64,000 nt of DNA. It comes from Calliphora vicina (Eukaryota > Arthropoda > Insecta > Diptera > Calliphoridae). Both the position numbers and the translations under genes were made by a program. Positions 11,847 to 21,387 of the stretch are shown here, piece by piece; position 1 is the stretch's first letter, and the number at the start of each line of letters is the position of its first letter. The stretch is from NCBI RefSeq assembly GCF_958450345.1, contig NC_088782.1, positions 103,632,358-103,696,357 of the forward strand, in the 5' to 3' direction. The notes beneath the pieces are model-generated. The model was not told the DNA's origin, ran no database searches, and saw only the letters and a program-made list of their open reading frames with translations.

Positions 11847-12195
11847 TCAAACAAACCATTCATCTTTTTGGGCAGCGCCGACAGCATTGGCCGCATTTTG
11901 GGCAGCCGCATTGTTGACGGCGATATTGGTTTGGGATAATCCTAGATTATTAACTGAATTTGTATTTAGATCTTGACCTAATTGACGAAATTTGCCAAGC
12001 ACAAGATGGGACGGACTTTGGTGGCCATCTTCAAGTAATTGCGTTGCATGCGGTGGTACCCGGTGTATGGTCCCGCAGGGTGATGCCAGTTTCCCGACGT
12101 GGGCGGTAATTGTGTGTGTTCTCTCGTCAATGTACCGCCATGTGTGTAGTGCAGATGTTTCGACGACCCGTTTGTCTCAGCCAAATTATGATGTA
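11847..12195 (-). CDS. neto: neto cytoplasmic C-terminal exon, reading frame unresolved
   Basis: GC-rich exon after the 103-bp intron. The better acceptor (cctcttgtttgcag) puts the exon start at 12195; the split codon becomes TTA and the frame reads HHNLAETNG... to CLANFVN, stopping at 11978. A second AG 20 bp further in (gctgag, start 12175) gives split codon TAC and another open frame, KRVVETSALHTW... through QLLEDGHQSPSHLVLGKF and SQTNIAVNNAAAQNAANAV to KDEWFV, stopping at 11847. The first frame has the higher GC at third positions early on; the second looks more coding after about 12030. Possible readings: alternative acceptors, or a 1-bp assembly or real frameshift near 12030. The second C terminus ends Trp-Phe-Val, which could be a class II PDZ ligand (inference). 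The extent given is the longer reading. Confidence 0.65.
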
Positions 12196-12298
12196 CTGCA
12201 AACAAGAGGTACAGCAAAATTATGAAAAATGTTTTATTAAATTTATATTAATTGTGCTGATGTAATGATGGAGTGGGAGTAGAAGGAATTTCACTTAC

Positions 12299-12457
12299 AT
12301 TGTATGGCCGTATTTTGTTGGTTATTGGTTTCTTCTTGTCGCCGACACACGCATATTGTTATGCCCACGATGGCCGCACTTAATATCAGCAGGATACTAA
12401 CCACAATCATGACGAACCATGTCATATCCATGCCAAACACTGTACTGGAGGTCTCAC
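12299..12457 (-). CDS. neto: neto exon, transmembrane segment
   Basis: Coding exon of 159 bp (2 + 52 codons + 1). Acceptor atgcgttttgcag, donor GTAAGT. It encodes a short linker (ETSSTVFGMDMT), about 24 mostly hydrophobic residues starting at WFVMIVVSILL, then CVCRRQEETNNQQNTAIQ. The basic CRRQ just after the helix is a stop-transfer signal, so the protein is type I with its C terminus in the cytoplasm. The exon joins in phase to the LDLa exon. The following intron is only 103 bp if the first downstream acceptor is used, against introns of 5.2 and 7.4 kb upstream. Stops in the other frames and the clean helix make this reading secure. Confidence 0.88.
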
Positions 12458-13020
12458 CTGCAAAACGCATAAAAAAAAGAAATCACAAAATATTTACTAG
12501 CAAATAATGAAAATTAATTGTTATAAAATGTTGTTGTGTTGCTTGGTGAGGCCGAGTATTATTAATCATTTGCTTTAGAAATGTTTAGAGATGGAAATGA
12601 AGTCTTAATTCTTATGAAAAGTTCATAAAATAATTTCTTAACTTTCTTATTGTTTAGATTAAATTGAATTTTAGTTGAAAATGCTAAGGCAAAAAGATGG
12701 TAGTTAAAGGAAACTGGTTATAGAAAAGTTAAGGGGACAATAGTAAAAATTAATTTCAGAATTTTTAGAAAATACGAGTTTCTGCAGAGAAAAACTTTTT
12801 CATTAAAAAGGTTCTGTTGTTTAAATTTTACTGAATTATTTTGGATAAATCGTAGCAGTGATATGTTTTTCATTTACATGATATTTAGTTAAAAAAATCC
12901 AAAAGTTTCCATATTAAAAATTCAGAATACTGTATTCTAGAAGGCCAATTGTCTGTCAAATGATGAAATGTCAAGAATTTAGTTGTCATCATTTATAATT
13001 TATTGAGTAAAAACTAAAAA
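12458..13020. other. neto: neto intron, unique part
   Basis: Intron 5' of the transmembrane exon. AT-rich with no repeat or coding signal that I can recognise. Confidence 0.6.
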
Positions 13021-13227
13021 TTGCCCTTCATTCGGAAGAGCATCGCAAGCACACAAACTTCACCCTTTAAAAGGCATCTAAGAACATTAAGCCAAGAGGG
13101 TCAAAGGACGATAAGAATATCTTATGGTACCTGGTCACGTAGTGCGAAGGCTAAGGCCATAGATTTCGCTGAACATTTAAGAAATGTGTTCCAACCAAAC
13201 CCAACAACATACAATTTTGTATTATAA
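13021..13227 (+). pseudogene. Jockey-type LINE fragment before the reverse transcriptase
   Basis: A short plus-strand frame gives TIRISYGTWSRSAKAKAIDF and AEHLRNVFQPNP. The W-x-R/S-x-x-x-K-A-x-x-F-A-x-H-L-x-x-V-F-x-P-N-P block lies just upstream of the reverse transcriptase in Jockey-clade LINEs. The reverse transcriptase does not follow. It lies in a neto intron, antisense to the gene. Confidence 0.65.
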
Positions 13228-13269
13228 ATCTTAGTTTAGAATAAATATGTCCAGGAAATTTTAAAAATT

Positions 13270-13745
13270 TTAAATATTTTTAGGTAAATAAAATTAATTT
13301 TTTTCCAAATTTTTTTAAATTTTTTGGAAAAAAAAATTTTTCGAATTATTTTTTTAATTTTTTAAAATTTTAAAAAATGTCTTTTTGTTTTTAATTTTTT
13401 TTTTATATTCTGCGAAAAAAAAACTTTTTGTGAAAAAAAAATTCGGGTTAAACAATATTTTTTCCGATTTTGACCCATTGTAGGTCCAACTTACTATGGT
13501 GTTATATACGTCGTTGCAATGGTCTTTAAAATATCTATCATTAGATATCCATATTGTCTGTATTAATGACTTAGTAATCCAGATATAGGTAAAAAATAGG
13601 TCAAAATCGAGGTTGTCCTGGTTTTTTTCTCGATTTTAAATAGCAACAGAGCCGGAAGAATTTCGGAGATATTGATGTATGACTCGTGTATGTAAGTTAT
13701 TTTGGGGCTTCCGCTATCTATAAGGATTCAGAATATATATACTTA
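13270..13745. mobile_element. truncated copy of the 31616-32968 repeat family
   Basis: Shares with 31790-32160: a GTGAAAAAAAAATTCGGGTT run, then TATCTATCATTAGATATCCA, AATCCAGATAT, AAAATCGAGGTTGTCCTGG, then AGCCGGAAGAATTTCGGAGA and CGCTATCTATAAGGATTCAG. It seems split by the foldback element at 13777-15397: the family's end motif GGTGAAGGGTATA reappears at 15404-15417. No coding capacity. Confidence 0.65.
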
Positions 13746-13776
13746 ATAGGGTAGGAAAATTATATTGTGGAAATTA

Positions 13777-15397
13777 CAGTGGTTTAGAAACATTTTTCTT
13801 GGAAATAATTCGGTATCATGGCAAATATTAGATATATTGTTACAAAATTTCACACGCTTTGAGCTGAGGTATTTTCGAGTTAATTTACGATTGTTCAGCT
13901 TCCTAGCTGTAATAGGGGCCAGTGCATAGAACCTCAAAATTGGTCACCTCAGGTCTAAATTTTTGTTTTAAAAAAATCGCCAAAAATCCATTTATGATCC
14001 GAACGAGCTGTAATTTTAAATATAAATAGTCCTTGAGAAGATCTACAAAAACCCAAAAATCCATTTATGATCCGAATGAGCTGTAATTTTAAATATAAAT
14101 AGTTCTTGGGAAGGTCTACATAAAATATGCTTACAAGTGTGAATACGCTTTATATGAAAAAACCTACAAATTTGTCAAAGGGGGCAAGGTTTGTGGAACT
14201 TCTGAGGAGTAAATAAAGGCTCTTTATATAAGTATTTCATACCTTTAAAAACATTATAACTTCAGGATTGATATTTTAATAAAATTAAATAATTTTATAA
14301 AATTTTGGGACTTCATTTTCCTTAAAAACTAAAAAATTATAATATGGTGATTTTCCACGAATAAAAATATAAAATTTGACTTAATGTAAAATTTTAATAG
14401 TTAAAGATATCATAACAAAATGTAAAACCAATATAGACTCAAATGTCCTTAAATCAATGGCATTAGAGTTTTTGACAGTTTTATTTGCAAATACCGAAAT
14501 TTCTAAAACGTGGAAAATGTCTTCCAAAAACTGAGTTTTTTAGAAAAATGCCTACTGTAACGTTATTTACCGTGTGATAGTAAAACTACTTAGTAAGTAT
14601 TTAAGAAACATATGGTGTTATACAAATGTGGAGCTTTTTTTGTGGATCGGTGCTTTGCCTTTTTAAAATTTTTTACTCAAACCGAATTTTTTTTTTTAAA
14701 ATTGGCCAAGTTTGGATAGGTCTGGGGGGTGATATGTCCGCTTAAATGAGCAAAATTTTTCTTTATATGCGTTTGCAATAAGTTATCTTTCCGGATCATA
14801 TAAAAATTATATATAGTCCCGAAGAAAATTTTTTTCTACAAAAGAAAAAATATATGGGCTTTTTTGGGAAAAAAACGTAAAAAATACAACCCTTTTTACA
14901 AGTTCCAACTTTGGATGCGTATAACTTTTTATAGAGAACAGATAACTGTTAGCAAGTTGTTTTTATTTAATTTTATCTCCAATATAGCTGTTATTTAAAA
15001 TTTCGACCCCCCGTAGGCCCGCCATATCTAAAAAACCATGAAAAAATCTAGCAAAATTAAAAAAAATAAATCAATTAACCTGAATATCTCTTCAACTAAT
15101 AGAGATAACTTTTACTTGTAAGCATATTTTTTTTAAACCTTCTCAAGGATTATTTATATTTAAAATTTCATTTCATTCGGATCATAAATGGATTTTTGAC
15201 GATTTTTTTTTTTAAATTTTAGACCCGAGGTGACCATGTTTGAGAGGCTATGCACTGGCCCCAATTATCGCTAGAAAGCTGAGCAAACGTAAATCAAGTC
15301 GAAATCTCCTCAGCTTAAACCATGTGAAATTTCGTAACAATATCTCCAATATTTCCCAAGATACCTAATTATTTCCAAAAAAGTTTCTAAACCACTG
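13777..15397. mobile_element. foldback element with TIRs of about 290 bp, first copy
   Basis: Ends CAGTGGTTTAGAAAC and GTTTCTAAACCACTG, with arms complementary over roughly 13777-14130 and 15110-15397. They share GGAAATAATTCGGTATC, AAATTTCACA, GGGGCCAGTGCATAG, AATCCATTTATGATCCGAA and ATATGCTTACAAGT. The left arm has an extra tandem duplication of about 60 bp at 13985-14100. The centre is AT-rich and non-coding. No target duplication is obvious. A second copy lies at 26115-27360 in the other orientation. Confidence 0.8.
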
Positions 15398-15547
15398 AGC
15401 GAAGGTGAAGGGTATACAAATAAAGCTCTGCTGATTCTCATAGTCGTATGATTAATATTATTTATTACCTACATCACATTTATATTTATCATACGCTCTA
15501 TAATCAAAATTTATAAACAATACATATATCATGGAAAGTATGGGGAC

Positions 15548-16316
15548 TAGAGATGAGCGATCCCGTGATTTTTGAAGAACGTAGTTCTCAGTGAACGTGA
15601 TTTATAAATCACTGTTCTTTTAAACAGTGACTGTGATCACGTTTTGTCTATGTTAAGCAAAATAACAATTATGTTACGAAGAATACATTATGTATTATTT
15701 TCATTCTTAAATCTGTTCTTATGTTAACCAAAAACTAATATTTGCTGATTTAAAAACGTCTGTTAAAAAAACATAGGAAAATAACAGAATTAAGCAAATG
15801 CAACAAAATGTTAAGAGAACTGATATGTTACTAATATTTTATTTTACTTATACACTGTGTTGGAGATATATTAATTTATGCGCCTAAAATATGCAGTAAC
15901 TGTTGTTACCAGTGAATGTTGAAATATATAAAAGAACGACATTTAACAGTTTGTTGAAATACGTAAAAGAACGACATTAAAAGTACCTGTTACTTTCTCC
16001 ATTTGTTACCAGTGATTTTTTAAAAACGTTACCAGTGAATGTTGAATAATATAAAAGAACGACATTTAACAGTATGTTGAAAAATGTGGAGTAACGATAT
16101 TAAAAGTACCTGTTACTACAGTTGTTCCAGTGATTTTTCTAAAACGTTACCAGTGAATGTTGAAAAATATTAAGGAACGATATTTAACAGTATGTTGAAA
16201 ATATGAAAGAACGACTTAAATGTACCTGTTACTTGCAATATTCAGTAACTGTTGTTACCAGTGATTTTTCAATCACAGTGATTAAATCACAGGTATGGAA
16301 ATATCGCTCATCTCTA
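15548..16316. mobile_element. hAT-type MITE, 769 bp, with internal tandem repeats
   Basis: Ends TAGAGATGAGCGAT and ATCGCTCATCTCTA are perfect inverted repeats, and the flanks ATGGGGAC (15540-15547 and 16317-16324) are a perfect 8-bp target duplication. Inside, at about 15890-16270, a unit of about 110-120 bp recurs: GTTACCAGTGAATGTTGAA, AAAGAACGACATTTAACAGT, GTACCTGTTACT. No open frame of note. It lies in a neto intron. Confidence 0.92.
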
Positions 16317-17643
16317 ATGGGGACACACCATGGGGTTCCAGGGGGTGTTCCACTAGCATGGGTGGGTAGGCCCTCAAAAGTTAGTGGTGTCGGTCATACA
16401 TTTAGTCTCGATTGGGACATTTTAAATGGGTGAAAGTGGGATTTTTCAAAATTTGAGCTTTGCGTCAAAATAAGAAACATCTGAATTCATTTTAGAGGTA
16501 TGGTTCCTTGGGCAAAGTTTCTTAATTTGATCCCTAGAGTACGATTTTCCTTGTCACTTGGGCGATTTTTAAATCGACCCGCCCTAATGACCATAATATG
16601 TTCTGAAGTAGTATATTTTGTGGGTCTACGAACAATATATCGATAATCCATAGACTAAATAAAAAAAAAATAAATAAAAATGTTACAAACGGAAGGACAA
16701 AATAAATGTATTCCCATCTTTTTTGATTTTCCCAAAATAACTTGTTTGGATCATAGTAAAATGTACTAAACAGTACTTTGTGCCCTTAAAATATCCCCAA
16801 CTTCCCAACAGGAAGTAAACGAATTTAAATAATCCTAAATATATGCAATACATTTTGCACAACAATTTAACTGCAAATTAAATAAAAACCCATACAAATG
16901 AAATATAATTATTCATTTTATAGAGAGAGATAGAGTGAGAAAAAAAACAAATAATAAACATCACATCACTTCCAGCAATATAAGTTAATAATCAATTACA
17001 TTATAATTTAAACAAAAATGTGCTGATAAACAAAAACTCAATACGTGTAATAACAATAATGACAATCATCATGAATGCAAGTATCAATTTTAATGCCAGT
17101 GTGTATTGTATGAATGAATCCTATAAACAAATTTATAAATGATAATAAATTCATGTATACAACATTTAACACCAAACAAAAATAAAAACAAAAATAATAT
17201 TATAAAAACAAAACGTAATAAAAACAAGTGAAATCAGAAAAAGTAACAAACTAAATACAATTACGAAAATTATGTAAAATGAGAAAAAAAGAAGAAATTT
17301 CTGCTTGTGCTGATGTTTGCTACCAACTGAATCTGTATAAATACAAATGGGGGGGAAAAATATTCACTAGTACTCGCATTATCTCTGCACTTATGTTAAT
17401 GTAGCAGTAGTAGTTGTCTACTTACTACATTTTACAATTGCACACATGTGTGCCCCAGCACAGTAGTTATTTACAACCACTGCACAGTCTATGATAATGA
17501 TAAAATATGCAGCAGTGATAGTTTAACTCACTCACTCACCAATTCACTATCAGTTGCAGCAGTTATTTGCTGTTTTAAAGTGAATATTTTTTCGTTATTT
17601 TCTTTTTTTTCTTTTGATTGTATAGAGTTCAACTTGTACTTAC
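16317..17643. other. neto: neto intron, mostly unique
   Basis: AT-rich intronic sequence between the 769-bp hAT MITE and the LDLa exon. A (GA)n-like tract lies near 16922-16940. No coding or repeat family recognised apart from the exon edge. Confidence 0.6.
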
Positions 17644-17766
17644 TTTGGCATAAATTATGCACCGATTCATCGGAATTATCGCTACAATGATTAATACCAT
17701 CACACAGCAAATCGGGATGTATACAAAAACCATTTGAGCCACAGGTGAAATCCTTACATGTATGTT
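17644..17766 (-). CDS. neto: neto exon, LDL-receptor class A domain
   Basis: Coding exon of 123 bp, entering with two codon bases and leaving one. Acceptor cacatttttag, donor GTAAGT. It encodes one complete LDLa module with six cysteines: HTCKDFTCGSNGFC, IHPDLLCDG, INHCSDNSDES, then NLC. The acidic calcium site (CDG, then CSDxSDE) is intact. LDLa modules are calcium-stabilised and extracellular. In Neto a single LDLa follows CUB2 and precedes the membrane helix; a requirement for receptor interaction is known from the family and not shown here. Joined to the CUB exon, the split codon A|AA gives Lys; joined to the transmembrane exon, A|GT gives Ser. Few other fly genes have CUB, LDLa and a transmembrane helix in this order, which supports neto. 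Confidence 0.9.
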
Positions 17767-17983
17767 CTAAAAATGTGAAAAAAAAGAGAGAAAGAAATAC
17801 ACATAATTTAGTTGCGGTAAAGAAAGTCGAAGTTGAAGTAAAAGTAATATATTTTTGTTTAACTATAATTTAGTAGTTTAAGTGTGAAAATTTGGCGTTG
17901 AAAAGGGAGGAAAGAAAAAAATATTTAAGTATAGGAGGGTGTTTTTAGAGATATGATTTTTTTCTTAACAACCTATCAAAAAA

Positions 17984-18234
17984 TTCAATTTCTTTTCTGG
18001 AAAAAATGTTGCCTTTTTTGCAAAACAGTGGATATCTATTAGTCACATATGAATCTACATTATATGACTGTAATATATATCATATTATCACATATATATT
18101 ACTTATGATAGCTCATGAAAATACCTTTAATTTGTTACCACATATGGCAAGTTTCAAAGTGTAATATTTTACATATGAGCTTTTTTCGAGAGGGCAGAAA
18201 AAGTGCAACATTTCTTGCCGGAAAAGAAAATGGC
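17984..18234. mobile_element. inverted-repeat element, about 250 bp
   Basis: TTTCTTTTCTGG...AATGTTGCCTTTTT on the left is the imperfect reverse complement of AAAAAGTGCAACATTTCTTG then CCGGAAAAGAAAA on the right. The interior has repeated ATATG/CATAT motifs. MITE-like, 200 bp upstream (in the gene's sense) of the LDLa exon. Target duplication not found. Confidence 0.5.
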
Positions 18235-19320
18235 ATACGTCTGCTGTATGGTTCACTAACAGACCATTATAGATGAAACTATATTCTGTATAAGATGTAA
18301 GTTAATATAAAAATCATTCATAGCCAGCAAAATCATTCATAGCCTTTCACAAAGAATTTTTTTCTGATAACACAATAGCAGCTGAAGTCTTGAATAAATA
18401 AGTACTTATATAGCCGTTATAAAATAAGTCATTATTCAACTAATTCTAAGTAATGACCCGAAGTACTTCAGTCAAAGGCTAAGGCCAACCTGCCAGTAAT
18501 TACTCTACAATTTGAAACATCGGTGAAGTATCTTTCAGCAATGTTGCTTCACATCCTATTGGTCCGCGTGGAAAATAAATCTCAGATCTTGGATTTGAAC
18601 ATTGTTTTAGCAACTGACTGCTTCACATTTCAACCCATTTAAGGAGCATCTTACGTCAGCAACAGTTCGTGGTCAGAAAATTACGCTGCTTTTCACTCTC
18701 ATGACAAGCATTAAATCAGTAATACTACACCTATTTTAACTTGGAACGCACCGAGAAAGAAATTGCAATAGTTGCAAGCATTTATTGACTGCTGCTTCTG
18801 ACAAATAATCCCGTCATTTGGCCATATATGATCTCCAAGGAAACTCTTTGGGCAATTACAAATCAAGAGTACGTCATTGCGGAAATTCTGCTCCCGCACA
18901 AGAGAACGACTGTCAAATACATGTAAATGTTGAGGTCGTGGAAGCAGATGTAGATAACTCGAAGTTACGGTCCTAAGCTTCATTTAGATAATATACTTTC
19001 AACGTATAATTAATCAGCGTCTTTGACATCGTTATAATCAGGACAAGTTTTTCAAGCTTTTTGCTTCAAAAGTAGGCTTTTACATACTTCGCAACTGTAA
19101 TTTGTACACGGACATTTCCAAATAGTAGTATACATTTCGGTCTCTCTCTCTCTCTCTAAGCCAATGAAGAAGAAGGATTATGTTCGCACACATTGCCATA
19201 ATGTTCACTCAGCTCGTCGCCAGCAGGGATTTCATAATATGCGCAGTACCACTTGAGTATAAACTGTCATAGCGAATCGGATCTTACTGGGCTTGAACTA
19301 GCAGAGGCCATGAGAACAGA
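18235..19320. other. intron stretch of mixed composition
   Basis: Less AT-rich than its surroundings, which hints at decayed mobile-element coding sequence leading into the Jockey fragment, but I could not identify a motif. A (TC)n run occurs near 19140-19158. Confidence 0.45.
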
Positions 19321-19326
19321 CGATCC

Positions 19327-19779
19327 TTGTGGCGCTCGACCTGTAGAAGTGCTTTAATACTGTCATTCACTATAAATTCTTCCAGGACATCTGCAATTCA
19401 AAAATCCGCAAAAACGGATGATTACGTTAGTCATTCATACAGTTTAGAGACTACCATTCAAAACCTCGTAAAGTTAAACCAGGAAGGAGTTCCTCAGGGC
19501 AGTAGCCTCTCTTTTTTAACTACTACCTCTGTAATCACCCGGTGAATTCAATGGCCCACAACTAAATGAAATATGCATTATGGTAAAAAGTTATCAGCTT
19601 TAAATTCACAACTTCTTCACTGCAAAAAGTCTGCACATACTATCCACAACATGAAGGAGGTAGATTTCAAACTCAGCTTCTTAGTCGATGGAGTACCAAT
19701 TACGAGACTGAGCCACGGAAGCAATTTTGATAGTACTTTAAACTCATTAGCGCAAGCCTCTCCACTTAAACTTAAATAA
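19327..19779 (+). pseudogene. Jockey-type LINE reverse transcriptase remnant
   Basis: Plus-strand pieces in order: LVKLNQEGVPQGSSLS (reverse transcriptase motif B, GVPQGSxLS), then after breaks LSALNSQLLHCKKSAHTIHN, FKLSFLVDGVPITRL and NFDSTLNSLAQAS. These match the thumb-proximal stretch of Jockey-clade LINEs (LxLxxxKSxxxLFT, VxGxxIP, LGVTFDxxLxFxxHA). The F/YADD box is absent, so the catalytic core is deleted. Confidence 0.55.
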
Positions 19780-19799
19780 AATTGAGAAATATTCAAAGC

Positions 19800-21140
19800 A
19801 TACTACTGAGATCACCAGAGGCTAATTTCAAATAATCTATGAAAGTGGTTTTCATAGATAACACAAAAGGAAAGCAACAGTTTCTTTTGAGATGTCATCG
19901 GAGATACTTTAAATAGGAACACTAAACATATCAGAACACCATGATCAGAGACGTCATCAGAGGAATCATTCAAACAAGACCTACGTGTGTGGAAGGAGAG
20001 CATATGATTGATAAGGTAGATATCAATCACGAATAGACGCCAATCACGATTTCGCAGGAAACCGTAAATACGGTAGGGAAAGTGTATGCAACAAATCCTT
20101 CTGAGATGCCACAGGAAAAACTTTAAATTTAAACACCGTTTAAAAGGAAACATAAAATTATATTGATGTGACAGTTGCTTCTGAGATCAGAAAAATCATA
20201 CAAACAAGGTCCTAAGAAATCGTCACAGGATAACTTTAAATAACCTCTAAATACCATCTTCAAATGAAACACAAAGGAAAAGTAACTGTTTTAATAGTTT
20301 CTTCTGAGATATTATCGAATATACTTAAAACTGGAACATATTAACACTGTCTTCATGTTGATGCAACACTTTCTTCTGAGATGTCATTGGAAGAATCATT
20401 AAAACAGGACCAACTGAGATCACACTTGACAATTGTGAATGATATTTATGGCGTCTAAATGAATATACAGGAAACCGTAAAGCCAAATACAAAGGTATAT
20501 AAATTGAAAGTTAAAGCAATAGTTCCTTCTGAGATGTCATCGAAAATATTTTAAATGGGAACACGCGTCGCCACCTATTAGAATGAGGTATCTTTTAACC
20601 TCAGCATCTTAGTCGAGCCTTTCCACTTACGCTTAAATGGAATTGATATATATTCAAAGATATCGCAGTCTTTAGGACAATCACAGGATAACTTCAAATA
20701 ACCACTAAAGATCGTATTCAAAGGGAACACAAAGCGAAAGTAACAGATCCTTCTGAGATTTCATTGGATATACTACAAATAGGAACTGCAAAACCATTGG
20801 AAGACCGTTTTCATGTTCATACATAAGTTTATTCTGAGATGTCATCAGAAGAATTATTCAAACCGGACCTACATATATGGAGAGCATAGGATTCAGGATT
20901 CATTCGATCGAAGTTCATATTTGTGAATCTTAATACATGTAAATGTCATCATCATTCGCAGGAAAAAATAAATACCATATTCAAAGGGAACACAAAGGAA
21001 TGTTCATTTGGACATGTTATCGGAGATACTTAAATGGGATTTCCGTTATCAAAGTGACATCAAATCTTGTTGAAGCAACTGTTTCTTCTGATATTTCATC
21101 ATATAAATATGTGCAAGTAGAGCATACTATTCAGGATCCA
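19800..21140. repeat. degenerate tandem repeat domain
   Basis: The phrase CTTCTGAGATGTCATCGGA, then ATACTTTAAAT and GGAACAC, returns at about 19886, 20096, 20308, 20370, 20524, 20750, 20830 and 21085. It alternates with a variant (GAAGAATCATTxAAACxGGACC). Spacing suggests a unit near 220 bp with an alternating two-type order. No homology to the neighbouring LINE is evident. The open frame at 20943-21332 partly lies in it, and I do not recognise its product. Confidence 0.55.
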
Positions 21141-21387
21141 TTTGAGCAGATGTTGAGAAGATTATGTGGCAGAACCCCAAGTAGTTACTGCTTTCTGGTT
21201 CATGTGGTCAGGATTCCAATGACAACCGAACATCCCCATGACACCAACTGTCAACCAAATCGTACTAGTTCCAATGGATTATTGAACTCATGTAGAAGAA
21301 CTCCAGATGGAAAATTGTTAGTTCCAGCATGATTTATTTGTAACTGCTTTATGTTTGAAAATCAGCTGCATCCTCTTTTAAACTATT

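Noticed and set aside
11992..12225. 77-codon plus-strand open frame over the neto C-terminal exon
   Set aside because: Antisense of a GC-rich exon; the minus strand joins in phase to the transmembrane exon.
17448..17690. 80-codon plus-strand open frame over the LDLa exon
   Set aside because: Antisense shadow of the exon; the minus strand has splice sites and six ordered cysteines.
18711..18983. 90-codon minus-strand open frame
   Set aside because: No domain, no splice sites matching neto phases, not alignable to CUB or LDLa.
20943..21332. 129-codon plus-strand open frame
   Set aside because: No recognisable motif, begins inside degenerate tandem repeats and shows no splice or promoter context. 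Kept only as a note in the repeat entry.
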